A DNA stretch of 8,539 nt, from the NCBI GenBank assembly GCA_023446865.1, contig JAEXPL010000245.1:1-8539 (forward strand). Direction: 5' to 3'. Position 1 is the stretch's first letter. Each line of letters begins with the position of its first letter. The notes under the pieces are model-generated. The model was given only the letters and a program-made list of their open reading frames with translations, made no database searches and was not told where the DNA came from. Positions 1 to 6,952 of the stretch are shown one piece after another. This DNA is from Verrucomicrobiota bacterium. GTDB taxonomy: Bacteria; Verrucomicrobiota; Verrucomicrobiia; Opitutales; Opitutaceae. A program made the translations under genes and the position numbers.

Positions 1-287
1 ATGGCCAACCCGAGCGCGGCCCGGCTGCGCACCACCGGCGCCAGGTCTCCCCGGGCCAGCACCCGTCGGTAACTCTCCCGCGCCGCCGTCAGAAATCCGA
101 GCTCCGCCGCGTGCTGGGCCGAGCTGAGTTCCAACACCAGTTCGCCTGAACCCTGTCCCGCCAGATCGATCGAAACAACCAACGGCGCCGGCGCCAACGC
201 CGCGTTCTGCGCATACGCTCCACCCGCCGCCAACGCGGCACCGCACAGCAGCCGGAACAACAGGGAAACGGGGCGAATCGCGCTCAT
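1..287 (-). CDS. Exported TPR-like protein, N-terminal part (runs off left edge)
   Basis: The minus strand from 287 to the window edge is one open frame of 95 codons with no stop. The N-terminus is a classical Sec signal peptide: MSAIR, then a hydrophobic stretch (VSLLFRLLCGAALAAGGA) and a probable cleavage site AYA-QN near residues 25-27. The mature part begins with an Ala/Pro-rich piece, then a helical segment (roughly residues 63-95) containing LGFLTAARESYRRVLARG and RSRAALGLA, which has the spacing of a tetratricopeptide helix pair. I infer an exported repeat protein that may act as a scaffold; no enzyme motif is visible in this fragment. An in-frame ATG four codons upstream (297-299) is an alternative start; neither has a Shine-Dalgarno sequence. 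The gene follows the beta-CASP nuclease gene on the same strand after a gap of about 50 bases, so co-transcription is plausible. The C-terminal part, and hence the real family, is not visible. Confidence 0.72.
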   Translation of the reverse strand, partial: MSAIRPVSLLFRLLCGAALAAGGAYAQNAALAPAPLVVSIDLAGQGSGELVLELSSAQHAAELGFLTAARESYRRVLARGDLAPVVRSRAALGLA

Positions 288-311
288 CGCCGCGACCATG
301 CCGGTCGGTTT

Positions 312-331
312 GGCGACTGGCAAGAGTCGCC
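312..331 (-). repeat. Inverted repeat between nuclease gene and exported TPR-like gene
   Basis: GGCGACT and AGTCGCC form a perfect 7-base-pair dyad with a 6-base centre. It lies in the short gap after the nuclease stop codon and 12 bases before the upstream ATG of the next gene. In the minus-strand transcript it would fold into a GC-rich hairpin, but no U-run follows, so it is not a canonical intrinsic terminator. It could be an mRNA-stabilising 3' hairpin, an attenuator or a protein-binding site. Confidence 0.4.
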
Positions 332-340
332 GCGCGCGGT

Positions 341-1741
341 TCACAGCGTGATCACGTCGCCAAACTGCGGCCGCTCCGCAGCCAAGCCAAAATGCTCCGC
401 GATCTTCGCGGCCAACGGCGCGCGCCCCTTCTCGTCCTCGCCGTGGCTGAGGACCACCCGCGGCCGGTGCGGCGCGAGGCAGCCCAGCCAGTTCAGCAAA
501 TCCGTCTGGCCGGCGTGCGCGCTGAATCCGCCCAGACCGCGTACCGTCGCCTGGACACGGATGCGGTCGCCGAAGATCGTCACATTGCGCGCCCCTTCCA
601 GCAGCCGGCGGCCGAGCGATTCCGGGGACTGGTAACCCACGATAAGCACCACCGTGCCGGGGTTGCCAAGGTTGTGGCGGAGGTGGTGGACGATCCGCCC
701 GGCGTTGCACATGCCGGCGCCGGCCAGGACCAGACAGGGCCCGGGCAGCGCGTTGAGCGACTGCGACTCCTGCGCGGAAACGGTCGTACGCACCGATTCG
801 AGGTGTTTCAGGAAACGTCCCCCGCCGGCCGAGCGACGCTTCGCGTCGTCGTCGAACAGCTCGGTATGTTTGGCATACAAGCGGGTGGCTTCGATCGCCA
901 TCGGGCTGTCGAGGTACACCGGGAAAGGCTTCACCGCGCCCGACTCAAACAGCTCCGAGAGGTGATAAAGAATCTGCTGGGCGCGCCCGACGGCGAAAGT
1001 CGGCACGAGGATCTTGCCGCCATGCTGCACCGCATGGGTCACGAGTTCGCCAAACTCCTTCACTGTGGCGGCCAGCGAGCGATGGTCGCGATCGCCGTAG
1101 GTGGACTCCAGAAACACCAGATCGGCCTTCGCCGCGATGCAGGCGGCGTCGCGCAGGATCGGAGCGTTGCGCGGCCCAAGGTCGCCCGAGAACACAATGG
1201 TGCGAGTCGTGGCGCCATCTGCACAGCGAAGCTCGAGGCTGGCCGAGCCGAGGGTATGCCCGGCTTCGTACGGCCGCACACTCACGCCAGGCGCCACAAT
1301 GGTGTCCTGCTCGTAGGGGAGCGGGCGAAACTGCGCCGCAATTGCGGCGACATGCGTTTCGTCGAAAAGCGGCTTCACCGGCGCCAGTCCGGCGCGGGCA
1401 CGATGGCGGTTGGTGCGAATCGCATCCTGAGCCTGCAGCCGCGCGGCGTCGTCGAGGATGAGGCGGGCAAGCTCCAACGTTGCGGGCGTACCCCACACCG
1501 CGCCCCGGTACCCCCGCTGGGCAAGCAGTGGCAAGCGGCCCACGTGGTCGAGGTGGGCGTGGGTCAGGACCACAGCATCGAGTTGCGCCGGTGCCAGCTC
1601 GCGCGGCACGTTGTTGATCGAGCCGGCCAGCGTGCGGCCCTGGAACATGCCAAAATCCACCAGCACGCGTGATTGAACGGTCTGCACGAGGTAAGCCGAA
1701 CCGGTGACTTCGCCGGCAGCGCCCAGAAGGGTGATTTGCAT
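341..1741 (-). CDS. MBL-fold/beta-CASP RNA-processing nuclease (YSH1/CPSF-like)
   Basis: A 466-residue protein of the metallo-beta-lactamase family with beta-CASP and C-terminal RMMBL regions, whose members are zinc-dependent RNA endo- or 5'-exonucleases. All expected ligands are visible: the HAHLDH motif (H61, H63, D65, H66), H162 in AGHTLGS, D187 in FSGDLG, and H433 in LSHGE. The beta-CASP signatures are ESTYGDRDH (from E212) and GGFSAHAG (H409). Length is normal for bacterial members, and the protein is expected to be cytoplasmic, as no signal peptide or membrane segment is seen. The start MQITLLGAAGEVTGS was chosen because these proteins begin almost exactly at this first beta-strand. The frame stays open for 66 more codons, to an ATG at 1939, but that part is low-complexity and overlaps the divergent control region. 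An exported TPR-like gene follows on the same strand. Family and catalytic competence are well supported; the RNA target is unknown. Confidence 0.93.
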   Translation of the reverse strand: MQITLLGAAGEVTGSAYLVQTVQSRVLVDFGMFQGRTLAGSINNVPRELAPAQLDAVVLTHAHLDHVGRLPLLAQRGYRGAVWGTPATLELARLILDDAARLQAQDAIRTNRHRARAGLAPVKPLFDETHVAAIAAQFRPLPYEQDTIVAPGVSVRPYEAGHTLGSASLELRCADGATTRTIVFSGDLGPRNAPILRDAACIAAKADLVFLESTYGDRDHRSLAATVKEFGELVTHAVQHGGKILVPTFAVGRAQQILYHLSELFESGAVKPFPVYLDSPMAIEATRLYAKHTELFDDDAKRRSAGGGRFLKHLESVRTTVSAQESQSLNALPGPCLVLAGAGMCNAGRIVHHLRHNLGNPGTVVLIVGYQSPESLGRRLLEGARNVTIFGDRIRVQATVRGLGGFSAHAGQTDLLNWLGCLAPHRPRVVLSHGEDEKGRAPLAAKIAEHFGLAAERPQFGDVITL

Positions 1742-1751
1742 CAGGTCGACT

Positions 1752-1780
1752 GTGATAGGATCGCCGGGAACCCGCGACAA
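1752..1780 (-). promoter_or_regulatory. Candidate sigma-70-like promoter for the beta-CASP nuclease gene
   Basis: Reading the minus strand, TTGTCG (1780-1775) is followed after exactly 17 bases by TATCAC (1757-1752). Each hexamer matches four of six consensus positions. Only ten bases separate the -10 box from the start codon at 1741, so the transcript would have a leader of just a few bases or none. This agrees with the missing Shine-Dalgarno sequence and supports the chosen start. In GC-rich DNA such half-matches can arise by chance, and Opitutaceae promoters may differ from the E. coli consensus. Confidence 0.35.
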
Positions 1781-1821
1781 GTCCGCGGTGGCACGGCGCA
1801 TCCGGAAAGGGTACCCGGCGC

Positions 1822-1857
1822 CTTCTAACGCGAGAGTGGGCACTTCTAACGAGAGAG
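1822..1857. repeat. Two-copy direct repeat with 21-base spacing, candidate operator
   Basis: CTTCTAACGCGAGAG (1822-1836) and CTTCTAACGAGAGAG (1843-1857) are near-identical copies starting 21 bases apart, about two helical turns. They are relatively AT-rich for this DNA and lie in the divergent intergenic region, about 80-110 bases upstream of the proposed nuclease transcription start. The spacing would put two bound protein subunits on the same face of the helix. It could instead be a chance local duplication. Confidence 0.45.
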
Positions 1858-1901
1858 CCACGGCCACTTTGCTGCTCCCCTCGCGGCGCGCTCTCCTCGC
1901 C

Positions 1902-1933
1902 GCACCCCCGGGGTGCCTATCCGCGATCCGGAT
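1902..1933. repeat. Two adjacent short inverted repeats upstream of the TonB receptor
   Basis: A 15-base element (GCACCCCCGGGGTGC, 1902-1916) is symmetric about its central base. It is followed two bases later by ATCCG-N5-CGGAT (1919-1933). Both lie 130-160 bases upstream of the receptor ATG. They could be regulator sites or a weak hairpin in the receptor leader; no U-run follows, so they are not a terminator. Short GC palindromes are common by chance at this base composition. Confidence 0.25.
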
Positions 1934-2060
1934 GTGCATCTAGCTCAGTACAAACACCCAAACCTCGAAGGACGAGTCTGCGCGCACCGTGGTCGACGTT
2001 CCACCAGAACGGAAACCCGTCTTCGTGCCGCAGCCCGCCCACCGACCAAACCCAAACAAA

Positions 2061-4532
2061 ATGCATAGCCCCGAAAAGTCCGCGTTCAGCCGCAACCTCC
2101 CCCGGGTTGCCGCCGCCCTGCCGCTCGCACTGGTAGCCTCGCTACCGATGCAGGCGCAGACTGCCGAGAAGCCCGCAGCCGCCCCCGCCGGAGAAGAGGT
2201 TGTCGTCCTGTCGCCGTTCACCGTCTCTGATCGGCAGACGCAAGGCTACCAGGCCACCAACTCCATCGGTGGTACTCGTTCGAACACCCCGATCAAAGAC
2301 ATCCCGCTAAACATCCAGGTGTTCACCAAGGATCTCGCCCAGGACATCAACGCCACCACCCAGATGGACCTCGAGCGCTACAACGCCGCGATGGTCAACG
2401 GCGGTGCCGATGCCAAGTCCAGCAACACGATTCAGCAGCCCTACAACGCCTTCCTGTTCCGTGGCTTCGTCCAGAATTGGGGTACCCGCGATGGCATCCG
2501 TCAGTACGACCCCGTCGACATGCAAGGCATCGCCCGCGTCGAAGTCGTCAAAGGTCCGGCCGCGCCGCTCTACGGTCTCGCGTACCCGGGTGGTATCATG
2601 AACTCGATCACCAAGGAGGTCGACTTCACCGGCAACTCGACCACGATCGGCGCCTCGATCCAGAGCTTCGGCGAGTGGCGTGCCACCATCGACGCGAATT
2701 TCGTCGGCGAAGTCGCCACCGGCGGCAAGTTCGGCGTCCGCGTCAATGCCGCCCGCTCCAACACCGGCGACCAGCGCGAACACTCCAAGGGCATGGTGAA
2801 GTACACCCAGATCAACTTCGCCTGGCAGCCCCTGAAGGACACCGAGATCAAGTTCCTCGTCGAGGACGGCTATCGTGAGAAGCCCAACGGCCTCGGCTAC
2901 TTCATCAAGTACAAGTCGAATGGTAATGGAGTGAAGGATGTGGGCGTTGGCGTAATCGGCACTGAGCGTCCGCTCCAAGCGGATCCACTCTACGCAGGCA
3001 AGATTCCGTGGGACTGGAACTGGGCCGACTCGCACAACATGCGCACGATCGACACGACGCTTCGCCGTGCGACGTTCGTCCAGTCAATCGGCGATGACTT
3101 CACGGTCACCGGCTACCTCCAGTATGCCACCCGTAACAACATCGACAGCCAAGGCTGGGACGCCGGCAACAACGCCGGCGCAAACGGTACCGGCGGCAGC
3201 GCAGCTGCTTGGGACATGGGCTGGGCGAATTCCTCCCTCGGCGGTGTTGGCACCGGCTGGATCACCGACAGTGCCACCGGCCAAGAGGTCATCCGCAAGG
3301 CCTACCACTTCCGCAACTGGGCCAACACGATGCATGGCTACGGCGTGACCGCGCTGTACAAGTACAACTTCGGCGGCATCCGCAACGTCTTCACGGTCGG
3401 CGGCAACGCCTGGGCCGAGGAGTTCCACTCGGTGAAGGGCACGACCAGGGCGGATTCGAAACAAGTCATCGACTTCCCGATCGCCACCGGCATCGACACC
3501 AGTCTGGTGCCGCTCGATCCGGGCACCGACTACTACATCGATATCGGCGCCACCGGGGCCGAGAACAACTCGAACGACTACTACTTCGCCAGCTGGCAGA
3601 TGTATGCGCTCAACGACCGACTGAAGCTCAACGCCGCAGTCAACCGCACCAACATCAAGAACGTCCAGCACACCTCGCCCGAGAACCTCACCAAGCTCTC
3701 GAAGACGTCCCCAATGTTCGGCGCGATGTTCGACATCACCAAGGATATCTCGATCTTCGCGGTGCATTCGAGCTCGGTCTTCCCGACCACCGACAAGGAC
3801 AGCTACTGGCGTCAGATGCCGCCCACCGTCGGCAAAAGCAATGAAATCGGCCTCAAGACCGATCTCTTCGGCGGCAAGATCAGCGGCACGGTGAGCTACT
3901 ACAAGATCAACCAGACCGGCGGCGTGCAGGATGACCCGGACGCAATCAACAAAAACGCCGCGAATGGCGTGGTCGGCGATAAAGTCCCCGGCGGCAAGCA
4001 GAGCTCCCAAGGCTTCGAAGCCGACCTCGTCTTCCAGCCGACTCCGGAGTGGCAGATCCTGCTCAGCTACGCCCACAACGACCAGAAGATCAAGACGTCG
4101 ACCAACAAATACACGATCGGCATGCCGTCCACGAGCGGTCACATCAAGGATCAGATCGCCGTCCTTACGAAGTACACCTTCATGAAGGGCACGCTGAACG
4201 GATTGTCGATCGGTATGGGTGCGCAGTATGCCGGCAAGGCCTTGATGGCCTATAACAACAATCCTACGGCCACGTTCTCGTCGAGCGATCCGACGCTGGT
4301 TCCGCTCTACCGCCAGTACAACCCGAGTACCTTCTACATGGAGGCCTTCGCGACCTACAAGTTCAAGGCTTGGGGTGGCTACCAGCACCGCATCCAACTC
4401 AACGCCAAGAACCTCACCAAGGTTCCGGAGTACATCGGCTGGTTTGGCGAGGCGGGCGATACCTACGCGACCCACCGCTACGAGGCTCCGTCCAGCGTGA
4501 CGTGGACCCTCGGCTACAGCATCGAGTTCTGA
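2061..4532 (+). CDS. TonB-dependent outer-membrane receptor, FhuA/siderophore-receptor-like
   Basis: An 823-residue outer-membrane transporter, the kind that imports ferric siderophores or other scarce ligands using TonB/ExbBD energy. Residues 1-32 form a signal peptide (hydrophobic VAAALPLALVASL, cleavage near QA-Q). A TonB-box-like stretch EEVVVLSPFTV lies at 45-55. The plug spans about 70-185, with the conserved RVEVVKGPAAPLYG at 159-172 and PGGIMNSITK after it. The rest alternates aromatic and polar strands typical of a 22-strand barrel and ends in YSIEF, with the terminal phenylalanine needed for outer-membrane insertion. The start at 2061 gives a normal signal peptide; a GTG at 1989 would place 24 proline-rich residues before it. 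Codons are dominated by AAC, AAG, ATC and GGC, suggesting good expression. No SusD, siderophore-synthesis or periplasmic-binding gene is adjacent, so the ligand is open; related receptors also carry sugars or cobalamin. A strong terminator follows, so it is probably monocistronic. Confidence 0.95.
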   Translation: MHSPEKSAFSRNLPRVAAALPLALVASLPMQAQTAEKPAAAPAGEEVVVLSPFTVSDRQTQGYQATNSIGGTRSNTPIKDIPLNIQVFTKDLAQDINATTQMDLERYNAAMVNGGADAKSSNTIQQPYNAFLFRGFVQNWGTRDGIRQYDPVDMQGIARVEVVKGPAAPLYGLAYPGGIMNSITKEVDFTGNSTTIGASIQSFGEWRATIDANFVGEVATGGKFGVRVNAARSNTGDQREHSKGMVKYTQINFAWQPLKDTEIKFLVEDGYREKPNGLGYFIKYKSNGNGVKDVGVGVIGTERPLQADPLYAGKIPWDWNWADSHNMRTIDTTLRRATFVQSIGDDFTVTGYLQYATRNNIDSQGWDAGNNAGANGTGGSAAAWDMGWANSSLGGVGTGWITDSATGQEVIRKAYHFRNWANTMHGYGVTALYKYNFGGIRNVFTVGGNAWAEEFHSVKGTTRADSKQVIDFPIATGIDTSLVPLDPGTDYYIDIGATGAENNSNDYYFASWQMYALNDRLKLNAAVNRTNIKNVQHTSPENLTKLSKTSPMFGAMFDITKDISIFAVHSSSVFPTTDKDSYWRQMPPTVGKSNEIGLKTDLFGGKISGTVSYYKINQTGGVQDDPDAINKNAANGVVGDKVPGGKQSSQGFEADLVFQPTPEWQILLSYAHNDQKIKTSTNKYTIGMPSTSGHIKDQIAVLTKYTFMKGTLNGLSIGMGAQYAGKALMAYNNNPTATFSSSDPTLVPLYRQYNPSTFYMEAFATYKFKAWGGYQHRIQLNAKNLTKVPEYIGWFGEAGDTYATHRYEAPSSVTWTLGYSIEF

Positions 4533-4563
4533 TTTCGGTCTAGTTCTGTGGTTTTGATCCTGC

Positions 4564-4597
4564 AGGAGGGCGCCTCGAGGCGCCCTCCTTTTTCTTT
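4564..4597 (+). terminator. Intrinsic terminator of the TonB-receptor gene
   Basis: Thirty-one bases after the receptor stop lies a perfect 26-base palindrome (4564-4589), able to form a GC-rich stem of 10-11 pairs with a TCGA tetraloop. It runs straight into TTTTT-C-TTT. On the minus strand no T-run follows the stem, so termination should be one-directional. It separates the receptor transcript from the operon that starts at 4657. Confidence 0.93.
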
Positions 4598-4605
4598 CCT
4601 CCGTT

Positions 4606-4625
4606 GATCGACACGCTCGTCGATC
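4606..4625. promoter_or_regulatory. Dyad upstream of the carbamoyltransferase operon, candidate operator
   Basis: GATCGAC and GTCGATC form a perfect 7-base inverted repeat around a 6-base centre, 31 bases upstream of the first gene of the operon and just after the receptor terminator. The position suits a repressor site overlapping a promoter. I find no clear -10/-35 pair here: TTGATC at 4604-4609 resembles a -35 box, but nothing matches a -10 box at the right distance. Confidence 0.3.
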
Positions 4626-4656
4626 TGCCTCACAAACACCCGCGATCCTCTGTCGC

Positions 4657-5040
4657 ATGTCCTCGACCCGTTCCTGGGGTTCGCTCGCCGGCCCTGCCAT
4701 TGCTTGCTCCCTCACCGCGCTGGGCTGGTGGCGTTGGCGTACGCCATGGAGTCTCGGGCTCCTGCTTGCCGCGGCCAGCCTGCTCGCCCTCGCCCTCCTC
4801 GCCCCAGCGGCATTCGCCCCAGTCGAACGCCAGCTGCAGCGCTTCGGCCGCAGCGTCGCGATCGGGTTCACCTGGGGCGTGCTCGCCCTGCTCTTCGGTC
4901 TGATCTTCATCCCGGTCGGCATCGTCCTCCGCCTCACCGGCCGCGATCCGCTCCTGCGACGCCCCGACCCGCGACGCACGTCCTATTGGGAGCCGCTCGC
5001 GCCGTCGGCTGGACTCGCCCACTTCCGCCGACAGTTCTGA
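4657..5040 (+). CDS. SxtJ-like three-helix membrane protein
   Basis: A 127-residue integral membrane protein with three predicted helices at about 10-26, 32-54 and 69-92. The last is highly hydrophobic (WGVLALLFGLIFIPVGIVL). The cytoplasm-like tail carries LTGRDPLLRRPDPRRTSYW and ends in HFRRQF, a pattern I recognise from the SxtJ family (GRDP...R..DP...SYW...FRQF). The biochemical role of SxtJ is unknown, but members repeatedly occur beside O-carbamoyltransferases, as in cyanobacterial saxitoxin clusters, and the next gene here is exactly that. I infer a membrane anchor or partner for the carbamoyltransferase. It is the first gene after the receptor terminator and 53 bases ahead of the carbamoyltransferase start, so it probably opens the operon. 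The ATG has no Shine-Dalgarno sequence but gives the expected family length. Confidence 0.82.
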   Translation: MSSTRSWGSLAGPAIACSLTALGWWRWRTPWSLGLLLAAASLLALALLAPAAFAPVERQLQRFGRSVAIGFTWGVLALLFGLIFIPVGIVLRLTGRDPLLRRPDPRRTSYWEPLAPSAGLAHFRRQF

Positions 5041-5050
5041 CCTCCGCCGG

Positions 5051-5092
5051 CCACGAGCCACAGTCCACCGTCTACCGGCCATTGTTCACCGA
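5051..5092 (+). repeat. Degenerate heptanucleotide tandem repeat (six units) in operon spacer
   Basis: The spacer between the SxtJ-like and carbamoyltransferase genes divides without gaps into six 7-base units: CCACGAG, CCACAGT, CCACCGT, CTACCGG, CCATTGT and TCACCGA. The third base is A in all six and the sixth is G in five. One base later the ATG of the carbamoyltransferase begins. Its length and position suggest a decaying tandem array filling the intercistronic gap rather than a protein-binding site. Confidence 0.55.
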
Positions 5093-5093
5093 A

Positions 5094-6905
5094 ATGCGCA
5101 TCCTCGGCCTCAGCGCCTATTACCACGACTCCGCCGCCGCCCTCGTCGAAGACGGTCGGATCGTCGCCGCCGCGCAGGAGGAACGCTTCAGCCGGATCAA
5201 ACACGACGCCTCCTTTCCCCGCCGCGCCGTCGAATTCTGCCTCGCCCAGGCCGGCGGCCCGCCCGACGCGGTCGTCTACTACGAGAAGCCGCTGCAGAAG
5301 TTCGAGCGCATCCTCCGCACCGGCTTCGCCGTCGCCCCCGGCGGCTTCCGCGCCTTCGCCACCGCCATGCCCGACTGGATGCGGCGGAAACTCTGGGTGC
5401 CGCTCGAGATCGAGGACGCGCTCCGCGCCTCCGGCTTCGATGCCGCCGGGAAGATCTATTTCGCCTCCCACCACGAAGCGCACGCCGCCAGCGCTTTCTT
5501 CCCCTCGCCGTTCGCCCGCGCCGCCATCCTCACCCTTGATGGCGTCGGCGAATGGTCGACTGCGACCCTCGGCCACGGCGACGGCACCAAGCTCGATCTT
5601 CTGCGCGAACTTCGTTTCCCGCACTCGCTGGGCCTGCTCTACTCCGCGTTCACGCACTACTGCGGCTTCCGCGTCAATTCCGGCGAATACAAGCTCATGG
5701 GCCTCGCGCCCTACGGGGAACCGCGCTTCCGCGACCTCATCCTCGACAAACTGCTCGATCTCCGTGACGACGGCTCGTTTCGCCTCCGCCTGGAATACTT
5801 CGGCTATCTCCACGGCGAACGCATGACCAACGCGCGCTTCGCCGCTCTCTTCGGTGCTCCGCCACGCCGCCCGGCCGACGAGGTCGCCCAGCGGCACTGC
5901 GCCCTCGCCCGCTCGATCCAGGTCGTCACCGAGGAGATCGTCCTGCGCATCGCGCGCCATCTCCACCGCGAGACCGCCGCCGAAAATCTCTGCCTCGCCG
6001 GCGGCGTCGCCCTCAACTGCGTCGCCAACGGCCGGCTCCTGCGCGAAGGCCCGTTCAAGCGCCTCTGGATCCAACCCGCCGCCGGCGACGCCGGTGGCGC
6101 CCTCGGCGCGGCTTTGGCTTTCCATTACGCCCAACCCGGCGCCATCCGCACTGCCGACGGCACCCGCGACGCCATGCGCGGCGCCTTCCTCGGCCCCGAA
6201 TACGACGACACCACCATCGCCGCCGCGCTCGCCGCGCGGGGACTTCCGGCCGAGCGCCTGCCCGATGCCGCCGCGGTCGCCCGCCGTGTGGCCGAGCGCG
6301 TGGCCGCGGGCGCTGTTGTCGGCGTGTTGCAGGGTCGCGCCGAGTTCGGTCCGCGCGCGCTCGGCGCCCGCTCCATCCTCGGCGACGCCCGTTCGCCGCA
6401 GATGCAGAGCGTGCTCAACCTGAAGATCAAGTTCCGCGAGTCCTTCCGCCCCTTCGCGCCGATCGTCCTCGCGGAGCGCGCGGCCGAACACTTCGACCTC
6501 TCCGCACCCTCACCCTACATGCTGCTCGTCGCGCCGGTCCGGGGTGCACACCTCTCGGCGGCCTCATCCTCGATGGCCGAGCGCCTCCGCGAGATCCGTT
6601 CGGCGATTCCTGCGGTCACCCATGTCGACGGCTCCGCCCGAGTCCAGACCGTGGACGCGACCGAGAACCCGTTTCTCCACGCCGTCCTGCACGAGTTCAA
6701 TGCGCTCACCGCCTGCCCGGTGATGATCAACACCTCCTTCAACGTCCGCGGCGAACCCCCGGTCTGCCACCCGCGCGAAGCCATCGAAGGTTTCCTCCAC
6801 ACCGGCATGGACGCGCTCGCCCTGGGTTCGTTCTTTATCGAGAAATCCGCCCTCGATCCCGCCCTGATTCCCGCCGCCACCACTCGGACCTTTGCCCCGG
6901 ACTAA
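5094..6905 (+). CDS. O-carbamoyltransferase, NodU/CmcH/TobZ family
   Basis: A 603-residue enzyme expected to transfer a carbamoyl group from carbamoyl phosphate, via an ATP-dependent carbamoyladenylate, to a substrate hydroxyl. Family members act on Nod factors, aminoglycosides, cephamycins and saxitoxin. The N-terminal Kae1-like domain starts with ILGLSAYYHDSAAALV and EERFSRIKHD. The metal site HHEAH gives H126 and H130, followed by D149 in LDGVGEW and D332 in AGDAGGALG. The spacing of the first three matches the TobZ ligands as I recall them. The YrdC-like C-terminal domain carries GRAEFGPRALGARS (414-427), FRPFAPIVL, and MINTSFNVRGEPP from 544. All key motifs are intact, so it should be active. 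The start at 5094 fits the family; the open frame reaches back to 4704 but would overlap the SxtJ-like gene in another frame. No signal peptide or membrane segment is seen, so membrane association would have to come from its small neighbours. The acceptor is unknown. Confidence 0.95.
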   Translation: MRILGLSAYYHDSAAALVEDGRIVAAAQEERFSRIKHDASFPRRAVEFCLAQAGGPPDAVVYYEKPLQKFERILRTGFAVAPGGFRAFATAMPDWMRRKLWVPLEIEDALRASGFDAAGKIYFASHHEAHAASAFFPSPFARAAILTLDGVGEWSTATLGHGDGTKLDLLRELRFPHSLGLLYSAFTHYCGFRVNSGEYKLMGLAPYGEPRFRDLILDKLLDLRDDGSFRLRLEYFGYLHGERMTNARFAALFGAPPRRPADEVAQRHCALARSIQVVTEEIVLRIARHLHRETAAENLCLAGGVALNCVANGRLLREGPFKRLWIQPAAGDAGGALGAALAFHYAQPGAIRTADGTRDAMRGAFLGPEYDDTTIAAALAARGLPAERLPDAAAVARRVAERVAAGAVVGVLQGRAEFGPRALGARSILGDARSPQMQSVLNLKIKFRESFRPFAPIVLAERAAEHFDLSAPSPYMLLVAPVRGAHLSAASSSMAERLREIRSAIPAVTHVDGSARVQTVDATENPFLHAVLHEFNALTACPVMINTSFNVRGEPPVCHPREAIEGFLHTGMDALALGSFFIEKSALDPALIPAATTRTFAPD

Positions 6906-6952
6906 AACCGTCCGTCGCCCGCCACACGGCCTCCTCTGCCTCCGGACTCCGC

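Larger units (their letters stand above)
1742..2060. other. Divergent intergenic region between nuclease and TonB-receptor genes
   Basis: This 319-base stretch separates two divergently transcribed genes and must hold both promoters. It contains a candidate sigma-70-like promoter for the nuclease gene close to its start, a two-copy direct repeat (1822-1857) and two adjacent small inverted repeats (1902-1933). The last 60 bases before the receptor ATG are C/A-rich (ending CCCAAACAAA) and lack a Shine-Dalgarno sequence. I could not identify a convincing -35/-10 pair for the receptor gene. Open frames cross the region on both strands, as 5' extensions of the flanking genes, but they encode low-complexity sequence and I do not regard them as translated. 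Confidence 0.7.

Noticed and set aside
392..1672. 426-codon plus-strand open frame opposite the nuclease
   Set aside because: The minus strand carries every metal-ligand motif of the MBL/beta-CASP family; the plus translation has no domain signature.
1742..1939. 66-codon N-terminal extension of the nuclease frame
   Set aside because: Arg/Ala-rich, not part of the family fold, and overlaps the candidate promoter and direct repeat.
1949..1954. TACAAA as a possible -10 box for the receptor gene
   Set aside because: No -35-like hexamer lies at 16-18 bases upstream, so the match alone is not meaningful.
1989..2060. GTG-initiated 24-residue extension of the TonB receptor
   Set aside because: It would bury the signal peptide behind a proline-rich segment; the ATG at 2061 gives a normal export signal.
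3084..4979. 631-codon minus-strand open frame across the receptor and terminator
   Set aside because: It lies opposite a clearly real TonB receptor, reads through the terminator palindrome, and encodes Arg/Val/Gly/Asp-rich sequence with no recognisable domain. Long antisense frames are expected in GC-rich coding DNA.
4704..5093. N-terminal extension of the carbamoyltransferase frame
   Set aside because: It overlaps the SxtJ-like gene in a different frame and is Arg/Pro-rich; family members start at MRILGLSAYYHDS.
4983..6491. 502-codon minus-strand open frame opposite the carbamoyltransferase
   Set aside because: Gly/Ala/Glu-rich low-complexity translation with no motif, while the plus strand carries all carbamoyltransferase motifs.
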